Source: an uncultured Prevotella sp. | Lineage (GTDB): Bacteria > Bacteroidota > Bacteroidia > Bacteroidales > Bacteroidaceae | Direction: 5' to 3' | DNA: 9,196 nucleotides | NCBI RefSeq assembly: GCF_900549175.1 | Contig: NZ_URNN01000133.1 | Location: forward strand, 1 to 9,196 | Part shown: piece by piece, positions 6,367 through 9,196 of the stretch | How positions within the stretch are numbered: position 1 is the first letter of the stretch | Layout of the letters: every line of letters starts with the position of its first letter | The notes under the pieces: generated by a model | What the model was told of the DNA's origin: nothing | Database searches by the model: none | What the model saw: only the letters and a program-made list of their open reading frames with translations | Program-made: the position numbers and the translations under genes

Positions 6367-7752
6367 TTACTTTCCGATGCAGAAATTCTTGAAGATATTT
6401 CCTAATACCTCATTTGTTGTAATCTGTCCGCCGGTAATTTCGGCGAGATGGTCCAGGCAGAGGCGGAGGTCTTCGCTGAGCAGATCGTTGCTTAGGTTCA
6501 TTTCAAATCCGTTGATTACGCGGGTGATGCTTTCATGGGCACGCATCAGTGAGTCGTAATGGCGGGCGGAGGTCAGTATTACATCGTTTTCGTTGATGTC
6601 AGGTAGGTCGGCAAGCCGGTGGATGGTATTGCGCAGATTGTCTATGCCAGTGGATTCACGGGCACTGATACCGAGAATCGTGGCAGTGGGAATGTGCCGA
6701 TGGAGTAGCGGGGACAGCTGTGATGTCTGGTCCTGCCTGTCCGTCTTATTGTTTACGATTATCAGTCTCTTGTCGTGACAGAGTTCTTTCATCTCCTCAC
6801 ATTCGTCATCAGAAGGAATGGCATCTACAAGCCACAGCACTATAGTTGCGCTGTTTAGTTTGCTGTATGTGCGCTCTATGCCTATGCGTTCAATCTCATC
6901 GTCAGTTGTACGCATGCCGGCAGTGTCGATAAAGCGGAATGTCACGCCGTTGATGTCGGTAGTGTCCTCGATGACGTCGCGTGTGGTGCCGTGGATGTCG
7001 CTGACGATGGCCTTCTCCTCGCCGACGAGAAGATTCAGCAGCGTGCTCTTGCCGACGTTTGTTTTGCCGACGATGGCCACGGGGATGCCCTGCTTGATGG
7101 CCTGTCCGGATGAGAAGGATGAGGTGAGGCGCATGATATGGGCGTCGATGGTCTGCGCGAGGTTGAACAGCTCGTTGCGGTCGGCAAATTCAAGTTCCTC
7201 GTGGTCGCTGAAGTCCAGTTCCAGCTCCATGAGTGATGTCATTTTCAGCAGCCGGTCGCGCAGTCGTGACATCTCGGTGCTGATGTTTCCGCGCAGCTGA
7301 CCGACGGCCAGACGGTGGGTTGCGCTGTTGGTTGACGCGATGAGGTCGGCCACAGCCTCGGCCTGACTCAGGTCCATCTTGCCGTTGAGAAAGGCGCGCT
7401 GAGTGTATTCTCCCGGATTGGCCTGGCGGCAACCGGCATTGATGAGCAGCTGCAACACTTTATTTAATATATAGCGCGAACCGTGACACGATATTTCGGC
7501 ACAATCCTCGCCCGTGTATGAGTGCGGTGCGCGGAACACACTTACAAGCACATCGTCAACCGTATTTCCGTCGCCGTCCGTGATTGTCCCATACGTCACG
7601 GTCTGCGTCCGTGCGTTGCGGAGTGTCCTGCCTTGGCGGGCGGGACGGAAGATAGTGTCAGTCATTTCCAATGCCTTTTCTCCGGAGATGCGGATTATGC
7701 CGATGGCACCGCCAGCCGGTGTGGCCAGTGCGCATATTGTGTCGTTCGTCAT
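6367..7752 (-). CDS. mnmE: tRNA uridine-5-carboxymethylaminomethyl(34) synthesis GTPase MnmE
   Basis: MnmE, with its partner MnmG, installs the carboxymethylaminomethyl group on wobble uridine U34 of several tRNAs. The 461-residue frame has the normal length. The N-terminal tetrahydrofolate-binding domain begins with MTNDTICALATPAGGAIGII and contains the signature ANPGEYTQRAFLNGKMDLSQAE (residues about 111-132). The helical domain is interrupted by a G domain with G1 GKTNVGKS (229-236), G2 GTTRD (255-259), G3 DTAGM (276-280), G4 NKTD (335-338) and SAR (363-365). The chain ends in CIGK, with the invariant catalytic-site cysteine C458. A TAATTTTG promoter element lies 49 bases upstream. Oddly, bases 6961-7440 of the gene are about 60-63% G+C, while the flanking 60-base lines inside the gene fall to 40-45%. 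No frameshift or missing catalytic residue was seen. Confidence 0.97.
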   Translation of the reverse strand: MTNDTICALATPAGGAIGIIRISGEKALEMTDTIFRPARQGRTLRNARTQTVTYGTITDGDGNTVDDVLVSVFRAPHSYTGEDCAEISCHGSRYILNKVLQLLINAGCRQANPGEYTQRAFLNGKMDLSQAEAVADLIASTNSATHRLAVGQLRGNISTEMSRLRDRLLKMTSLMELELDFSDHEELEFADRNELFNLAQTIDAHIMRLTSSFSSGQAIKQGIPVAIVGKTNVGKSTLLNLLVGEEKAIVSDIHGTTRDVIEDTTDINGVTFRFIDTAGMRTTDDEIERIGIERTYSKLNSATIVLWLVDAIPSDDECEEMKELCHDKRLIIVNNKTDRQDQTSQLSPLLHRHIPTATILGISARESTGIDNLRNTIHRLADLPDINENDVILTSARHYDSLMRAHESITRVINGFEMNLSNDLLSEDLRLCLDHLAEITGGQITTNEVLGNIFKNFCIGK

Positions 7753-7800
7753 TTGCTTTATTCTTAATATGTATCAGTCAATGCCAGATTTATTGCAGCG

Positions 7801-7808
7801 CAAAATTA
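7801..7808 (-). promoter_or_regulatory. Bacteroidetes -7 promoter element for mnmE
   Basis: The minus strand reads TAATTTTG, which fits TAnnTTTG, and ends 48 bases before the mnmE start codon, giving a leader of about 40-45 bases. It begins 11 bases past the stop codon of the degenerate small gene. The upstream -33 element is not clear: a TTTG at 7824-7821 is too close, at 12 bases. The operator-like element of the two promoters at the left end is absent here. Confidence 0.6.
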
Positions 7809-7819
7809 CAACATAAATC

Positions 7820-8075
7820 TCAAAGTTTCATGAAAAGGGCGTGCTTTTTCTGTGGAAGCGTTCCTATTTCGTCCCTTTCATCTATCCGGCTGATGTCGCC
7901 GGCCGTTTCCTGCTTCCAATATCCGAATCTCGACATGCGGCGTCTGATGAGTTCGGCACGTTGTTCGTCCGTCATTCTCATCCGTCGCTCGTGGGCGGCA
8001 CTGTTGTGGTGATGGCCGATTGTGTGTATGCCGGCGGCAAAGCAGGAACAGTCCGAACACGAACTTTGTTCTCGT
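7820..8075 (-). pseudogene. Probable remnant of a small secreted protein (no ATG start, frame broken)
   Basis: Two adjoining minus-strand frames look like one interrupted gene. From 8075 one frame reads ACG and then RTKFVFGLFLL, a typical signal-peptide start with ACG where ATG would be expected. At about 8040 the hydrophobic run continues only in another frame, as FAAGIHTIGHHHNSAAHE. That frame runs on through an Arg-rich helix-like part (MTDEQRAELIRRRMSRFG) to TAA at 7820. The joined product would be about 85 residues. The ACG lies only 7 bases past the U-tract of the udp terminator, so no promoter or leader is left for it, which favours a dead gene. I do not recognise the family. Alternatives are a sequencing error, an internal start at the MRMTDEQR methionines giving about 53 residues, or +1 frameshifting on CTT-T. 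Confidence 0.4.
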
Positions 8076-8081
8076 CTGGGC

Positions 8082-8126
8082 AAAATAAAAGCCGCATGTC
8101 CCGTTGCTGTAACAGAGACATGCGGC
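8082..8126 (-). terminator. Rho-independent terminator of udp
   Basis: A perfect 10-bp inverted repeat, GCCGCATGTC (8091-8100) and GACATGCGGC (8117-8126), encloses a 16-base loop in which GTT and AAC can pair further. On the minus strand it is followed by TTTTATTTT (8090-8082). The hairpin begins 49 bases after the udp stop codon. On the plus strand the stem is followed by CCGTTTGTTTTTG, so it might also stop transcription from the left, although no plus-strand gene approaches it. Confidence 0.85.
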
Positions 8127-8175
8127 CCGTTTGTTTTTGTGAACGCCCCGTCCGGTGCGTTCCGTTGTTCTTGCG

Positions 8176-9048
8176 TCAGATGCGTTCGAGAACCTTTTCG
8201 ATGAGTCCGTCGATGGTGTTCTTATATCCCGTGTTTGCCTGTTTTTCCAGCCGGTTGGCAATCACCATGCAGCAGGTTGTCGCCTTGTGGCCCATGAGAC
8301 GGGCGAGTCCGGCGAGGGCCGAGCTTTCCATCTCGAAGTTGGTTATGCGGTGGCCGTCGTACTCGAAGTTCTCTATTTTGGCGTTCTGGTTCGGGTCGGC
8401 GAGGGGGATGCGCAGTTCGCGTCCCTGCGGTCCGAAGAAGCCGCCGCAGGCAATCGTCACTCCGCGCACCATGTCGTCGCCGGCGATGCGGTCGGTCAGT
8501 TCCTTGTCTGCATCGATGACATAGGGCGCGCACAGCTGCGGATTCCAGTTCATGTGGCGTTTGAAGTTGTCCTCGAAGTCGAGGTCGCAGACATCGTTGC
8601 GTCCGGCGTAGAAGTTTAGCAGACCGTCGAAACCTATGCTCTTCTGGCTGATGATGTATGTGCCGGTAGGGGTGTACGGCTGGAGTCCGCCGCAGGTTCC
8701 GATGCGCACGAAAGTGAGCTGGCGGTGGGCGTCGTTCTCCGTCCGTGTGGCGAAGTCGATGTTGGCCAGCGCGTCCATTTCGTTGACGACAATGTCGATG
8801 TTGTCGCAGCCGATACCGGTGCTCTGCACGGTGATGCGCTTGCCGCGGAATGTGCCCGTGACGGTGCGGAACTCGCGGTTGGCCACATCACATTCGCGTG
8901 TGTCGAAGTGGGCGGCTACAGTCTCCACACGTCCCGGGTCGCCCACGAGGATTATCTTGTCGGCCATCTGCTCCGGCTTCAGGTGCAGATGGAAAATGCT
9001 TCCGTCCTGATTGATTATCAGTTCTGATTCTGCAAAGTATTTCTTCAT
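8176..9048 (-). CDS. udp: Uridine phosphorylase (nucleoside phosphorylase family)
   Basis: The enzyme splits uridine with phosphate into uracil and ribose-1-phosphate in the cytoplasm, for pyrimidine salvage. The 290-residue protein aligns with the NP-I family: FHLHL (19-23), phosphate-site GDPGR (36-40), REF (58-60), STGIG (76-80), RIGTCGG (115-121), the ribose-binding FEMES (238-242) and VIANR near 262-266. FGPQGR (205-210) places Q208 and R210 two residues apart, like the uracil-binding Gln and Arg of E. coli Udp. This supports uridine rather than purine substrates. I chose ATG 9048-9046 because MKKYFAESELIIN is a natural family start. An in-frame ATG 14 codons upstream (9090) would add residues with no family counterpart. 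The gene is GC-rich (about 60-68% in the lines counted) compared with sbcC (about 47-52% in two lines). No clear TAnnTTTG was found in the 70 bases upstream. A strong terminator follows. Confidence 0.92.
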   Translation of the reverse strand: MKKYFAESELIINQDGSIFHLHLKPEQMADKIILVGDPGRVETVAAHFDTRECDVANREFRTVTGTFRGKRITVQSTGIGCDNIDIVVNEMDALANIDFATRTENDAHRQLTFVRIGTCGGLQPYTPTGTYIISQKSIGFDGLLNFYAGRNDVCDLDFEDNFKRHMNWNPQLCAPYVIDADKELTDRIAGDDMVRGVTIACGGFFGPQGRELRIPLADPNQNAKIENFEYDGHRITNFEMESSALAGLARLMGHKATTCCMVIANRLEKQANTGYKNTIDGLIEKVLERI

Positions 9049-9118
9049 AATATCGTTTGTTTGATTATATACAATTCTTACAGGCTGCACTGGTTTCTTC
9101 GCCGCCCGTGTTCTTCCG

Positions 9119-9196
9119 TCATTGGCGTTTGCTGTTCTCCGAGTTTCTTATCTCCTTTTCAGTCTGTCTTATGTCCATTTCCAGACTTTCATATTG
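9119..9196 (-). CDS. C-terminal end of an unidentified charged protein (partial)
   Basis: From the right edge one minus-strand frame is open for 25 codons and ends in TGA at 9121-9119. The other two minus-strand frames stop within the first ten codons. The peptide begins QYESLEMDIRQTEKEIRNSE and is rich in Glu, Lys, Arg and Gln with few hydrophobic residues, as in a coiled-coil or helical tail. Nothing in this short tail identifies the family. The gap to the udp start is 70 bases, so the two genes could be co-transcribed. Confidence 0.5.
   Translation of the reverse strand, partial: QYESLEMDIRQTEKEIRNSENSKRQ

Noticed and set aside
7878..8261. A 127-codon minus-strand open frame overlapping the end of udp
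   Set aside because: It starts inside udp and passes through the terminator. Only its signal-peptide-like part near 8043-8072 was kept, as half of the degenerate gene.
7841..8524. A 227-codon plus-strand open frame
   Set aside because: It runs through the udp terminator hairpin and antisense to the udp coding region. Its composition is shadow-like.
9049..9090. An upstream in-frame start that would lengthen udp by 14 residues
   Set aside because: The added residues do not resemble the family, and MKKYFAES at 9048 is a natural beginning.
1..9196. Search for CRISPR arrays, defence or toxin genes, integrases and transposases
   Set aside because: No regularly spaced repeats, transposase motifs or defence-family signatures were found; the genes are mainly housekeeping.

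Overview
The window looks like a chromosomal segment from a member of the Bacteroidales (Bacteroides or Prevotella type). The reasons are: promoters of the Bacteroidetes -7 form TAnnTTTG; no Shine-Dalgarno motifs ahead of the start codons; a TonB-dependent receptor that begins with a carboxypeptidase-regulatory-like domain; and family assignments typical of gut Bacteroidetes. All recognisable genes lie on the minus strand, so they read from high to low coordinates. No rRNA, tRNA, insertion sequence, phage gene or CRISPR array was seen.

In order of transcription: the right edge (9119-9196) holds the last 25 codons of an unidentified charged protein. Next is a uridine phosphorylase (udp, 8176-9048), closed by a strong hairpin terminator (8082-8126). 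The stretch 7820-8075 appears to be the wreck of a small secreted protein: its start would be ACG and its frame is broken inside the signal peptide. A Bacteroidetes promoter at 7801-7808 then drives mnmE (6367-7752), the tRNA wobble-uridine modification GTPase. After 116 bases come ygbA (5948-6250), sbcD (5910-4747) and sbcC (4726-1307), spaced 37 and 20 bases apart. They look like one operon linking a cysteine-rich nitrosative-stress protein to the SbcCD DNA-end nuclease. A Fur-family regulator (826-1245) and the first 219 codons of a TonB-dependent outer-membrane receptor (1-657, running off the left edge) follow, each with its own promoter.

Most of the window is ordinary housekeeping DNA. 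The most interesting signal is regulatory. The Fur-family gene and the receptor gene have the same -7 octamer (TAACTTTG), and exactly 11 bases upstream of it each has a similar 17-bp palindrome-like element (TTGCAAACCGGTTGCAA and ATGCAATCCGTTTACAA). This suggests that the regulator controls both itself and the receptor, so the receptor may import a metal or metal complex. Other points worth checking are mutually exclusive inverted repeats between these two genes, an abrupt GC-rich block inside mnmE, and the broken small gene behind the udp terminator. I did not find a convincing new multi-gene system.
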